This document shows positions 7,638 to 15,518 of a stretch of 25,239 bases of DNA, in pieces. The position numbers and the translations under genes are program-made. The stretch's first letter is position 1; each line of letters begins with the position of its first letter. The stretch spans positions 1-25,239 of the forward strand of contig URAM01000029.1 of assembly GCA_900545815.1 (NCBI GenBank). Reading direction: 5' to 3'. The DNA is from an uncultured Eubacteriales bacterium (GTDB taxonomy: Bacteria; Bacillota; Clostridia; Oscillospirales; Oscillospiraceae). The notes beneath the pieces were generated by a model. The model was not told the DNA's origin. It saw only the letters and a list, made by a program, of their open reading frames with translations, and did no database searches.

Positions 7638-7665
7638 ATTATAGCAATAACCCCTCCAATGTCAA
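7638..7665 (-). promoter_or_regulatory. Promoter of metK
   Basis: On the minus strand TTGACA (7665-7660) and TATAAT (7643-7638) are both perfect consensus hexamers separated by 16 bases. The predicted start near 7631 is about 14 bases before the aptamer. Confidence 0.9.
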
Positions 7666-7719
7666 GTAAAATCTCTAGGAAAGCTCTGTAAACACTTCCC
7701 TCTTTCGTCAAATTACCGC

Positions 7720-7748
7720 TTGACAGATGGGCGGGGATTGGGTATCAT
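7720..7748 (+). promoter_or_regulatory. Promoter of marR-acpP unit
   Basis: TTGACA at 7720-7725 and TATCAT at 7743-7748 are spaced by 17 bases. The predicted start near 7755 falls in an inverted repeat, suggesting repression at this promoter. Confidence 0.85.
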
Positions 7749-7754
7749 GTCGTT

Positions 7755-7773
7755 TAGTTAGTTTGTGTAACTA
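7755..7773 (+). promoter_or_regulatory. Operator-like dyad over the transcription start
   Basis: TAGTTA (7755-7760) and TAACTA (7768-7773) form a perfect 6-bp inverted repeat with a 7-base spacer, total 19 bp. Size and symmetry fit a MarR dimer site. It covers the predicted start of the gene for the MarR-type protein, so autoregulation is the simplest reading. Confidence 0.55.
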
Positions 7774-7791
7774 CCGATTCGGAGGCGTGGA

Positions 7792-8265
7792 ATGAAAGGC
7801 TTTGCGGCACAATTCAACCAGCTGTTTGGCGAGCTGTATGAGTGCGTGAAAAAAAGTGAACAGGAGACCTTGCCCGGTCATCAGAAGCTGCCCCTGAGCG
7901 CGGGAGAATTCCATCTGCTGGAGCAGATCGGCCAGACGCCGGAGGGCGTGATCTCGGTCAGCGACCTGGCAAAGCGTCTGCAAGTGGCCAAGCCCTCTGC
8001 CAGTGTGGCGGTGAACAAACTGCTGCGGAAGGGTTTTGTGGAAAAGGCGCCCAGCCGCCGGGACGGACGCTCCATCCTGGTCTCCCTGACCCATCAGGGC
8101 AAGCTGGCCTGCGCCTATCACAGCTACTGCCGCCGGCAGCATTTCGCCCAGCGCTCCCAGTCCTACACTGAGGAGGAACAAGGGACGCTGCTGCGGTGCA
8201 TGGAGACGCTGAAGCGCTTTTTGCAGGGCAGTACGCCGGACACCCAAGACCCGCCCGAATCCTAA
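7792..8265 (+). CDS. MarR-family transcriptional regulator, possibly FabT-like
   Basis: A 157-residue winged-helix protein. Residues about 35-105 hold the MarR core: LSAGEFHLLEQIGQTPEGVISVSDLAKRL, the recognition helix region VAKPSASVAVNKLLRKGFVEKAPS, and the wing RRDGRSILVSLTHQGK, which matches the MarR Asp-x-Arg wing signature. A GGAGG-type site (TCGGAGGCG) precedes the ATG. Its only companion is an acyl carrier protein gene 42 bases downstream. In streptococci and relatives the MarR-type repressor FabT sits in the fatty-acid operon with acpP and binds acyl-ACP, so a FabT-like role is an attractive inference. Neither sequence nor context proves it. The dyad upstream suggests self-repression. 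Confidence 0.85.
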   Translation: MKGFAAQFNQLFGELYECVKKSEQETLPGHQKLPLSAGEFHLLEQIGQTPEGVISVSDLAKRLQVAKPSASVAVNKLLRKGFVEKAPSRRDGRSILVSLTHQGKLACAYHSYCRRQHFAQRSQSYTEEEQGTLLRCMETLKRFLQGSTPDTQDPPES

Positions 8266-8307
8266 TCCCATCCACCCCATCAACACCAAATCATGGAGGA
8301 TTTTACA

Positions 8308-8532
8308 ATGAGCATTTATGATCGCATCATCAAGCTGCTGGCAGAACACACTGGCAAAGACGCTTCCGAATTCACCCCGGAGACCACCTTTGAATCCCTG
8401 GGCATCGACTCTCTGGAGACTGTCGAAATGGTCATGGAGCTGGAGGAAGAACTGGGCGTAGAGCTGGAGCTGGAAGAAAAGGTCGCTACCATCGGCGAGC
8501 TGGTGAAGTTCGTGGAGAAGTGCGTGGGTTGA
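8308..8532 (+). CDS. acpP: Acyl carrier protein
   Basis: A 74-residue acidic four-helix protein of the ACP family. The phosphopantetheine attachment motif GIDSLETVEMVMELEEELG contains the Asp-Ser-Leu whose Ser carries the prosthetic group. Short helical flanks (YDRIIKLLAEHTG and TIGELVKFVEKCVG) fit the family. I place the start at 8308 because GGAGGA (8295-8300) lies 7 bases before it; an earlier in-frame ATG at 8293 overlaps that ribosome site and is unlikely. No other fatty-acid gene is nearby, so this may be a second or specialised ACP controlled by the adjacent MarR protein. A terminator follows 23 bases after the stop. Confidence 0.95.
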   Translation: MSIYDRIIKLLAEHTGKDASEFTPETTFESLGIDSLETVEMVMELEEELGVELELEEKVATIGELVKFVEKCVG

Positions 8533-8555
8533 TCTGCGTCATATCGTAAACGAGA

Positions 8556-8590
8556 AAAAACGGAGAGGTTTTGAAACCCTCTCCGTTTTT
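8556..8590. terminator. Bidirectional terminator between acpP and dnaK
   Basis: AAAAACGGAGAGG (8556-8568) pairs with CCTCTCCGTTTTT (8578-8590); the loop can extend the stem with TTT/AAA. A T-run exists on both strands, so it can end acpP from the left and dnaK, which stops at 8596, from the right. Confidence 0.93.
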
Positions 8591-8595
8591 ATTGT

Positions 8596-10395
8596 TTATT
8601 CCCCTTTGGTTCTCTGCTCACACAGTGCCAACAAGCCGCCGGCGCAGGCTTTGAGCTGTTCGGTGGCCTGGCTGAGACCAGCTCGGTCGCCGGCGGAGCG
8701 CTTTCCAGGCTTGCTCTTTTTGAAGGTGTGCTCTAGGTTGGCCAGGGCGTTCTGGATCTGTTTCCGCTCGCCCTTGTCCAATTCCTTGCCGCAGACGGTC
8801 AGGGCGTTTTTACAGCGCACGATCAGTTCCTCTGCCTGGTTGCTCACCTCCTGGTACGCCTTGTACTCCTGATCTTGGGCGGCGTACTGCGCCGCATCCG
8901 CCATGGCCTGCTGGATCTCGCTCTCGGACAGGTTGGAGCTGGAAGCAATGACGATCTCCTGGGCGCGTCCAGTGCCCAGGTCGCGGGCGGAGACTTTCAA
9001 GATGCCGTTGGCGTCCAAGTCGAAGGTAACTTCGATCTGAGGGACGCCTCTCGGGGCACGTTTGATACCGGTGAGGCGGAATTTGCCGATGCTCTTGTTA
9101 TCCCGCGCCATAGGGCGTTCGCCCTGGAGGACGTGGATCTCCACAGAGGTCTGGAAATTGGCCGCAGTGCTGAAGATTTGGGAGTAATGCACCGGCAGGG
9201 TGGCATTGCGGTTGATAAGGCGGGTGGCCACGCCGCCCACTGTCTCAATGGACAGGGAGAGCGGAGTCACGTCCAGCAGCAGGATCTCCTTGCCCGTTCC
9301 GGCAGGCTGTCCTTCCACCGTGGACAGACCGCCGCCTAAGGTGGCGCCCTGGATGGCAGCCCCCAGCGCCACGCACTCATCCGGATTGACCCCTTTGGAG
9401 GGCTGCATTTCGGTCAGCTTGCGGATATGCTCCTGGACGGCAGGAATACGGGTAGAGCCGCCCACCAGGAGCACCTTGCCCAACTGGCTGCTGGTGATGC
9501 CGGCATCATTGAGGGCAGTGCGGACGGGAATGGTGGTGCGCTCGACCAGATCGCGGGTGAGCCACTCGAAGGTGGTGCGGGTAACGGTCAAGTCCATGTG
9601 GACGGGCGTGCCCCGATGCTGGGTGATAAAGGGCAGATTCACGTTGGCGCTGGAAGCGCTGGACAGCTCGATCTTGGCTTTCTCCGCCGCCTCCCGCACC
9701 CGCTGCACCGCCACCGGATCCTTGGCCAGGTTGATGCGGGTCTGCTGCTTGAACTGGCTGATGAGATGGTTGGTCAGGCGGGTGTCAAAATCATCGCCCC
9801 CTAAATGGTTGTCGCCGCAGGTGGAGAGGACTTCAATGACGCCATCACCGATCTCGATGATGGACACGTCAAAGGTGCCGCCGCCCAGGTCGTAGACCAT
9901 GATCTTCTGGGGCGCACCGTGATCCAAGCCGTAAGCCAGAGCCGCTGAGGTGGGCTCATTGATGATGCGGCAGACGTTCAGACCGGCAATGCGTCCGGCG
10001 TCCTTGGTGGCCTGACGTTGGGAGTCGTTGAAGTAGGCCGGGACGGTGATGACCGCATCGGTGACCGGCTGACCCAGGTAGGCTTCTGCGTCCGTCCTGA
10101 GCTTTTGGAGGATCATGGCGCTGATCTCCTGAGGCGTCCGCCTGCGTCCGGCGATGTCCACCCGATAGTCGGTGCCCATTTCCCGCTTGATGGAGGCGAT
10201 GGTGCCGCTGGCATTGGTGACCGCCTGACGGCGCGCCAGCTCCCCCACCAGACGTTCCCCGTCCTTGGTAAAGGCCACGACAGATGGCGTGGTTCGCCCG
10301 CCTTCTGCATTGGGGATAATGATGGGCTTTCCGCCCTCCATCACAGCGACACAACTGTTGGTCGTGCCTAGATCGATACCGATGATACGCCTCAT
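8596..10395 (-). CDS. dnaK: Hsp70 chaperone DnaK, short and solitary
   Basis: An ATP-driven chaperone of 599 residues as started here. The nucleotide domain has all signatures: GIDLGTTNSCVAV at the N-terminus, VYDLGGGTFDVSI near 170, and KVLLVGGSTRIPAVQEH near 310; the linker LLLDVTPLSLSIET is intact. The peptide-binding domain carries variant stretches (NATLPVHYSQIFSTAANFQT). The lid is short and ends ALCEQRTKGE, without the usual long Gly/Glu-rich tail of DnaK (about 610-640 residues). I choose the ATG at 10395 because AGGAGG (10410-10405) is 9 bases away; the ATG at 10401 would be only 3 bases away. There is no grpE, dnaJ or hrcA beside it and no CIRCE element upstream. It may therefore be a second DnaK; the main operon would be elsewhere. 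No convincing promoter is visible. Confidence 0.93.
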   Translation of the reverse strand: MRRIIGIDLGTTNSCVAVMEGGKPIIIPNAEGGRTTPSVVAFTKDGERLVGELARRQAVTNASGTIASIKREMGTDYRVDIAGRRRTPQEISAMILQKLRTDAEAYLGQPVTDAVITVPAYFNDSQRQATKDAGRIAGLNVCRIINEPTSAALAYGLDHGAPQKIMVYDLGGGTFDVSIIEIGDGVIEVLSTCGDNHLGGDDFDTRLTNHLISQFKQQTRINLAKDPVAVQRVREAAEKAKIELSSASSANVNLPFITQHRGTPVHMDLTVTRTTFEWLTRDLVERTTIPVRTALNDAGITSSQLGKVLLVGGSTRIPAVQEHIRKLTEMQPSKGVNPDECVALGAAIQGATLGGGLSTVEGQPAGTGKEILLLDVTPLSLSIETVGGVATRLINRNATLPVHYSQIFSTAANFQTSVEIHVLQGERPMARDNKSIGKFRLTGIKRAPRGVPQIEVTFDLDANGILKVSARDLGTGRAQEIVIASSSNLSESEIQQAMADAAQYAAQDQEYKAYQEVSNQAEELIVRCKNALTVCGKELDKGERKQIQNALANLEHTFKKSKPGKRSAGDRAGLSQATEQLKACAGGLLALCEQRTKGE

Positions 10396-10531
10396 CTGCA
10401 TTGGCCTCCTATCATTTGGATTACGAATGTTAATATAGCATAGTTTTCTGAGAAAGTTGTAAATAAATTTGTAATTTTCCCTCTTTCGCCTGCAATCCGC
10501 AACCCTCTCTCCGCCCTTAATAGACATTTAA

Positions 10532-10560
10532 TTGACTGCTGCCTAAAAAGGGTATATAAT
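10532..10560 (+). promoter_or_regulatory. Promoter of glf-LCP unit
   Basis: TTGACT at 10532-10537 and a perfect TATAAT at 10555-10560 are 17 bases apart. The start would be near 10567, leaving a leader of about 66 bases with no structure I can support. Confidence 0.87.
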
Positions 10561-10632
10561 GAATTATTCTGTAGCCACGGCAGGATGGGTTCCAACGGTA
10601 TTTTCCCCACAGAAATAAAGGTGGTATTTTAT

Positions 10633-11730
10633 ATGAAATATGATTATCTCGTAGTAGGAGCCGGCTTCTTCGGCGCAGTCTTCGCCTATGAGGCCAAACG
10701 GCAGGGAAAGCGCTGTCTTGTGGTGGACAAGCGCACCCACATCGGCGGCAACTGCTACACAGAGAAGGTGGAGGGAATTGACGTCCACAAGTACGGTGCA
10801 CATATTTTCCACACATCGGATGAGGCTATCTGGCGCTACGTCAACCAGTTCGCCTCCTTCAACAACTTTGTCAACTCCCCTGTGGCCAACTATCACGGCG
10901 AGATCTACAACCTGCCCTTCAACATGAACACCTTCAGCAAGCTCTGGAGCATCGCCACCCCCGCCCAGGCTAAGGCCAAGATCCAAGCGCAGCGTGGGGA
11001 TGCACCCGCAGTGCCGGCCAACCTGGAGGAGCAGGCCATCTCCCTGGTGGGACAGGACATCTACGAGAAGCTGGTGAAGGGTTATACGGAAAAGCAGTGG
11101 GGTCGTCCCTGCGATCAGCTCCCCGCCTTTATCATCAAGCGTCTGCCCGTCCGGTTCACCTATGACAACAACTACTTCAACGACCGGTATCAGGGCATCC
11201 CTGAGGATGGATATACCGCCATCTTCGAAAAACTGCTAGACGGCATTGACCTGCGGCTGAGCTGCGACTATCTGGCCGAGAAGGACACCCTGCGTCCCTT
11301 GGCGGAGCGGATGATCTACACCGGCCCCATCGACCAGTACTTCGATTACTGCTACGGCCCCCTCCAATTCCGCAGCCTGCGGTTTGAGACGGAGGTGCTG
11401 GACACGGACAATTATCAGGGGAACGCCGTGGTCAACTACACCGATGCAGAGACCCCCTTTACCCGCATCATCGAGCATAAACATTTTGTATTTGGCACCC
11501 AGCCCAAAACGGTGGTCACCCGGGAATATCCGGCGGACTGGCAGGTGGGCGGAGAGCCTTATTATACGGTGAACGACGAAGCCAACAGCGCCCTATACCA
11601 GAAATACGCCGCACTGGCCGCCCAGGATGATACCGTTGTCTTTGGCGGTCGGCTGGGCGAGTACCAGTACTACGACATGGACAAGGTCATCGCTTCCGCT
11701 TTGGCGTGCGCCCAGCGGGAACTGGCCTAA
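10633..11730 (+). CDS. glf: UDP-galactopyranose mutase
   Basis: A flavoenzyme that interconverts UDP-galactopyranose and UDP-galactofuranose, supplying galactofuranose for surface glycans. The 365-residue length matches the family (about 365-400). The N-terminal FAD-binding fold reads YDYLVVGAGFFGAVFAYEA, followed by VVDKRTHIGGNCYTE and YGAHIFHTSDEAIWRYVNQF, all standard Glf motifs. GYTEKQWGRPCDQLPAFIIKRLPVRF and NYFNDRYQGIPEDGY near the middle are also typical, as is the C-terminal FGGRLGEYQYYDMDKVIASAL. AAAGGTGG at 10617-10624 sets the start; 16 extra upstream in-frame codons lack a ribosome site. An LCP ligase gene follows 52 bases on, so both likely serve a cell-wall polymer. Confidence 0.97.
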   Translation: MKYDYLVVGAGFFGAVFAYEAKRQGKRCLVVDKRTHIGGNCYTEKVEGIDVHKYGAHIFHTSDEAIWRYVNQFASFNNFVNSPVANYHGEIYNLPFNMNTFSKLWSIATPAQAKAKIQAQRGDAPAVPANLEEQAISLVGQDIYEKLVKGYTEKQWGRPCDQLPAFIIKRLPVRFTYDNNYFNDRYQGIPEDGYTAIFEKLLDGIDLRLSCDYLAEKDTLRPLAERMIYTGPIDQYFDYCYGPLQFRSLRFETEVLDTDNYQGNAVVNYTDAETPFTRIIEHKHFVFGTQPKTVVTREYPADWQVGGEPYYTVNDEANSALYQKYAALAAQDDTVVFGGRLGEYQYYDMDKVIASALACAQRELA

Positions 11731-11782
11731 AAGCCGGCTTCCGTTTGAAGTACAAGCAGCAGATAGAAGGAGGTTATACTCC

Positions 11783-13138
11783 ATGAGCGGTAAACGATTA
11801 AAATCCAAAGAACAGATCAACGCCGAACGCCGTCGGGCAGCCGCTGCCCAGGCAGCCCGTGCCTCTCAGGGGCGGCGGACGGCGGAATCTCAACCCCAAC
11901 AGCCTCGCACCCGTCGGCCGGAGGAGCGCCGTCGCCCCGAAGATCGTCCCCAGCCCTCCAACCGCAGGCGGCGTCCGGAGGACGTCCCCCAGCGACGGGA
12001 GCGCTCCGGCTCCCGTCCGCCCCGTCCCACCAAGGATGGTTATGGCGGCAGCGGCGGCAACGGCGGCAGACGTCCCCCAGCGAATCCCGATCCCAACGCC
12101 CCACGGCGCAGAAGGCCTCGGAAGCGGAAGAAATCCCGTGCCCTGCGGGTCCTGCTCATTGTACTGGTCATCCTGCTGGTGCTGGGCGGCGCACTGGCTG
12201 CCTTTGGCGGGTTTGAGCTGAGCAAGATCAACCGGCTGGGCGCTTCCATCTTCACCAAGGAGGACTTTGATCAGGACGCCTCCGGCGCAGACACCATTGA
12301 GGCGGTGGACTGGGGCGAAGCCCATGTGGCCACCAAGGTGGACGGCGTGGTGAATATCCTGCTGGTGGGGCAGGACACCCGTGGGGAACAGCGGCAGCGG
12401 TCGGACTCCATGATCATCCTGAGCATCAACAAGAACACCAAACAGATGACCATGGTCTCCATCATGCGCGATCTGTATGTGCAGATCCCCGGCTACAGCG
12501 ACAACCGCATCAACTCTGCCTACGCCTTCGGCGGCTTCGAGCTGCTGGACGCCACCATTGAGCAGAACTTCGGTGTGGTCATCGACTACAATGTGGAAGT
12601 GAACTTCAACGGGTTCAAGGACATTGTGGACAAGGTGGGCGGCATTGATGTGGACTTGACCGAAGCGGAAGTAGAATACATGAACAGCGAGAAATTCGCC
12701 CACACCATGAACTACAAACAGAAGCAGAAATTCAAGGTAGGTACCAATCACCTGGACGGCGCACAGGCACTGTGCTATGCCCGCATCCGTCGGGTGGGCG
12801 ATGACTTCGCCCGAACCCAGCGGCAGCGCACCATCATTCAGACCGTGTACCAGAAGGCCAAGGAGGAGAGCTGGACCAAGCTGCTGGGCATCTATGAGAG
12901 CGTGGCGGACGATCTGACCACCGACATGGATGCGCTCCAATTAGTAAGTGTCGCTTTCTCCGGCTACAACATGGGACTGGACTCCATCAACAGCTACCGT
13001 GTCCCCTCAGACGGCTCTTATTTGAATGAGACGATCAACCGGATGATGGTGCTGGTTCCCAAGGACTGGAACGCCACCCGAAACGAGCTAAAAGAGTTCC
13101 TGTACGGTACCCCCACGGACTCCACTGCCACCCAATAA
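11783..13138 (+). CDS. LytR-CpsA-Psr (LCP) family glycopolymer ligase
   Basis: LCP proteins attach undecaprenyl-linked glycopolymers such as teichoic acids or capsules to peptidoglycan outside the membrane. The 451 residues comprise a cytoplasmic head of about 118 residues very rich in Arg, Pro and Gly, one membrane segment at about 120-143 (LRVLLIVLVILLVLGGALAA), and an LCP domain at about 187-340. Signatures are NILLVGQDTRG, RSDSMIILSIN, MVSIMRDLYVQIPG, NRINSAYAFGG and the Arg-rich CYARIRRVGDDFARTQRQR that binds pyrophosphate. The ATG has AAGGAGG at 11767-11773, 9 bases away. The unusually long basic, low-complexity head is more than the short tail most LCP proteins have. Linkage to glf suggests a galactofuranose-containing substrate; this is inference. 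Confidence 0.93.
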   Translation: MSGKRLKSKEQINAERRRAAAAQAARASQGRRTAESQPQQPRTRRPEERRRPEDRPQPSNRRRRPEDVPQRRERSGSRPPRPTKDGYGGSGGNGGRRPPANPDPNAPRRRRPRKRKKSRALRVLLIVLVILLVLGGALAAFGGFELSKINRLGASIFTKEDFDQDASGADTIEAVDWGEAHVATKVDGVVNILLVGQDTRGEQRQRSDSMIILSINKNTKQMTMVSIMRDLYVQIPGYSDNRINSAYAFGGFELLDATIEQNFGVVIDYNVEVNFNGFKDIVDKVGGIDVDLTEAEVEYMNSEKFAHTMNYKQKQKFKVGTNHLDGAQALCYARIRRVGDDFARTQRQRTIIQTVYQKAKEESWTKLLGIYESVADDLTTDMDALQLVSVAFSGYNMGLDSINSYRVPSDGSYLNETINRMMVLVPKDWNATRNELKEFLYGTPTDSTATQ

Positions 13139-13141
13139 TCC

Positions 13142-13176
13142 AAAAGAACCACCTGGATTTCCAGGTGGTTCTTTTT
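13142..13176. terminator. Terminator after the LCP gene, probably bidirectional
   Basis: AAAAGAACCACCTGG (13142-13156) pairs with CCAGGTGGTTCTTTT (13161-13175) around ATTT, followed by T. The A-run on the left serves as a short T-run for the minus-strand dehydrogenase gene ending at 13185. Confidence 0.93.
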
Positions 13177-13184
13177 CTGTCTCC

Positions 13185-14231
13185 TCACGGAATGAGGATC
13201 ATCTTACCGGGCACGCCGGACTTGATCTTGTTGAGGGCTTCTTCAAAGTCAGAGAGCGGATACACGCCGCCGATGGCAGGCTCCAGGGAGAAGCCGGGGG
13301 TCTGGATGATCTGCATACAATCCTCCCACGTCTCAAACATCCGCCGTCCGGAGATACCGGTGTAAGTGACCTCCCGATAGATGATGTCCTCTGTCAGGTT
13401 GATGGGGATCTCACCATCGGGCAGCCCCACGGAGACCATGATGCCAGCCTTTCTCAGGGCACGGATGCCATCTACGATGGCCTTCCCATTGCCGGTGATG
13501 TCGATGGCTGCATCTGCGCCGCTGCCATCGGTGGCCTGACGCACCGCATCAATCACGGACTCCTTGCCGCTGTTGATGATGATGTCCGCCCCCATGACCT
13601 TGGCCAGCTCCAGCTTTTCATCAAACATATCACAGGCGATGATCTGTTTCGCCCCGTGAACCTTGCACGCACCGATGGCCATCAGGCCGATGGGGCCGCA
13701 GCCGCTGACCAGGACGGTCTTTCCCTTCACCTGCGCTTTCTCCACACCGTGGACGCCGGCGCCCATGGCTTCCAGCATCGCGCCCTGCTCGTAGGAGAGG
13801 GCATCGTCCAGGCGGACGATACAGGATTTGGGGACTACGGCGTATTCGGAGAAGGCGCCGGGGTCAGTAACGCCAAAAACGTGCATATTTTCACAGATGT
13901 GAGGGTTCCCAATCCGGCACTGCAAGCAGTGTCCACAGGGAACGTGGGTCTCCACCGCAATGCGATCCCCGATCTGGTAGCCGGACACGTTCTTGCCCAT
14001 CTCCACGATCTCACCGGCGGTTTCGTGTCCGAACACCATGGGGAGATCCTTCATTCGGGTGGCTGCGTATTCATTCCAGTTGTAGATGTGCAGGTCGGTG
14101 CCGCAGATTGCCGTAGCGTGAACCTTCATCAACACATCGTCATCCCCGATCTGCGGGATGGGAATATCGGTCCGATACTCTGCCCCAACAGCGGGACGCA
14201 TCTTGCAAATGCCTTTCATGGTGCCTGTCAT
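13185..14231 (-). CDS. tdh: Zinc-dependent medium-chain dehydrogenase, L-threonine 3-dehydrogenase-like
   Basis: A 348-residue zinc alcohol-dehydrogenase-fold enzyme. The catalytic zinc site is Cys43 (in AICGTDLHIYNWNEYA) with His69-Glu70 (FGHE). The structural zinc cysteines are 99, 102, 105 and 113 (CGHCLQCRIGNPHIC). The NAD-binding fold has VLVSGCGPIGLMAIGACK. The CGTDLHIYNW stretch and C-terminal ISGRRMFETWEDC are those of L-threonine 3-dehydrogenase, which oxidises threonine to 2-amino-3-oxobutyrate. A sorbitol or butanediol dehydrogenase is the main alternative. The ligase Kbl that usually follows the reaction is not adjacent. AAAGGGGA precedes the ATG by 8 bases and excludes the second Met at position 5. 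It is divergent from a LysR gene, its probable regulator. Confidence 0.83.
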   Translation of the reverse strand: MTGTMKGICKMRPAVGAEYRTDIPIPQIGDDDVLMKVHATAICGTDLHIYNWNEYAATRMKDLPMVFGHETAGEIVEMGKNVSGYQIGDRIAVETHVPCGHCLQCRIGNPHICENMHVFGVTDPGAFSEYAVVPKSCIVRLDDALSYEQGAMLEAMGAGVHGVEKAQVKGKTVLVSGCGPIGLMAIGACKVHGAKQIIACDMFDEKLELAKVMGADIIINSGKESVIDAVRQATDGSGADAAIDITGNGKAIVDGIRALRKAGIMVSVGLPDGEIPINLTEDIIYREVTYTGISGRRMFETWEDCMQIIQTPGFSLEPAIGGVYPLSDFEEALNKIKSGVPGKMILIP

Positions 14232-14288
14232 GTTAAAATTCCCCTTTACTTTGATGCTTTTGTGTTTGTCGGCCGATCTGTTGTCTGC

Positions 14289-14317
14289 ATTATAGGGAAT
14301 CTCCGGCAGGATTGCAA
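14289..14317 (-). promoter_or_regulatory. Promoter of the tdh-like gene
   Basis: On the minus strand TTGCAA (14317-14312) and TATAAT (14294-14289) are 17 bases apart. Between here and the lysR promoter (14318-14423) the AT-rich DNA is where a LysR protein would be expected to bind. Confidence 0.82.
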
Positions 14318-14423
14318 ATTAACTCATTTTATAGCACAATTAAAAAAACTTTTGGCACATTTCCCATTTTTCCCGAGCCAGCGCTTATTTTTTGACGTTT
14401 CTGACAAAACGCCTCCCGTCCGG

Positions 14424-14452
14424 TTGAAATCTCTTGCACATTATGCTATCAT
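14424..14452 (+). promoter_or_regulatory. Promoter of the lysR gene
   Basis: TTGAAA at 14424-14429 and TATCAT at 14447-14452 are 17 bases apart. A short AT-only dyad, TATAAA-N5-TTTATA, at 14462-14478 lies just past the predicted start and could be an operator; this is weak. Confidence 0.7.
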
Positions 14453-14506
14453 TTATCCGCTTATAAAAAAAATTTATAGCCAACAAGGGCAGAAAGGAGT
14501 CCGATT

Positions 14507-15421
14507 ATGTTGGATCTGAAGCGGTTGACCTACTTGACCGCACTTTATCATCACCGCAGCTACACCAAAGCCAGCGAGGAGCTGTTTGTCACCCAACCGG
14601 CCATCTCTCTTGCGGTCAAGGCACTGGAACGGCAGACGGACATCCAGCTGCTGGATCGTCAGGCCAATGGCGTGGTGTTCACGCCGGAGGGGGAGCAATA
14701 TGTCCTCCACGCCCAGCACATTTTGCAGGAGTGCGAAAAAACCGAGACCATCTTGCAAGAGCTTTCCACCCAGTGGCAGCAGACGCTGCATCTGGGCATC
14801 TCCCCCACCCTGGGCATGAACTTGCAGCGGTACATCTGCTCGCCGGAATTCCGCCAGCGGTTCCCGCTGATGCGCCTGAGCGTGGAGGAGGACGCCATGA
14901 ACGTGCAGATCGAAAAGATCCGGCGGGGCACCCTCCAGCTCTCCTTCAACTCCCTGCCCCAACAGGACGCCTTTGACGACCTGGTGCAGCTGCCCATCTC
15001 ATCGGCATCGGTGGAGTGCGTCATGCGGCCAGATCATCCCCTGGCCAACAAGGCGGAGATCACGCTGGCGGATCTGAACGATGTGGAGATCTCCTCCCTG
15101 GGCAAAGGCTCCAAGGTCTACTTCCTCATCATGAAAGCCTTTGAGGCGGCCGGCGTCACCCCTCAAATCCACTCCTTCCACGAGCAGATCCTCTGTATGC
15201 TCAACACGGTCATTCTGGGGAATTTTGTGGGTTTCGTCTGCGTCTCCGGCAGCTATATTCGAGAGCAGCTGCGCAGACTGGGGCTGGTTCTGCGGAAATT
15301 TGATCCGGAGATCGTCATTCCACAAGGCTTTCTCTACTCCAAAAAATACGCCCTCCCCCAGGCCGCCTATGAGCTTATCGAGATCACCAAAAACCTGGAA
15401 GGGGAGTCCGCCCCCTTGTGA
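14507..15421 (+). CDS. LysR-family transcriptional regulator
   Basis: A 304-residue LysR-type regulator, the usual length. The N-terminal winged helix reads LKRLTYLTALYHHRSYTKASEELFVTQPAISLAVKALER, with the family's Ala-Ala-like turn and TQPAIS recognition segment, then QLLDRQANGVVFTPEGEQYV. The rest is a periplasmic-binding-protein-like effector domain (from about residue 90, LHLGISPTLG). AGAAAGGAG lies about 8 bases before the ATG. It is transcribed away from the threonine-dehydrogenase-like gene, the classic LysR arrangement, so that gene is the likely target; the effector is unknown. Confidence 0.93.
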   Translation: MLDLKRLTYLTALYHHRSYTKASEELFVTQPAISLAVKALERQTDIQLLDRQANGVVFTPEGEQYVLHAQHILQECEKTETILQELSTQWQQTLHLGISPTLGMNLQRYICSPEFRQRFPLMRLSVEEDAMNVQIEKIRRGTLQLSFNSLPQQDAFDDLVQLPISSASVECVMRPDHPLANKAEITLADLNDVEISSLGKGSKVYFLIMKAFEAAGVTPQIHSFHEQILCMLNTVILGNFVGFVCVSGSYIREQLRRLGLVLRKFDPEIVIPQGFLYSKKYALPQAAYELIEITKNLEGESAPL

Positions 15422-15444
15422 CCGCAGCTTCCTGCGCACAGATC

Positions 15445-15486
15445 GAAAGCCCTCTCCAACGTTTGTGTTGGAGAGGGCTTTCTCTG
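15445..15486. terminator. Terminator between lysR and the flavodiiron gene
   Basis: A 16-bp perfect stem (15445-15460 with 15467-15482) has loop GTTTGT. The T-run inside the stem end is short on both strands, so it may serve either convergent gene. Confidence 0.88.
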
Positions 15487-15518
15487 TAGGGGGAATTTTA
15501 TCTCTGTATCACAACGGC

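Noticed and set aside
10396..10530. CIRCE or other heat-shock operator upstream of dnaK
   Set aside because: No TTAGCACTC-N9-GAGTGCTAA sequence is present; the only dyad is a short TTTCTGAGAAA-like word with weak symmetry.
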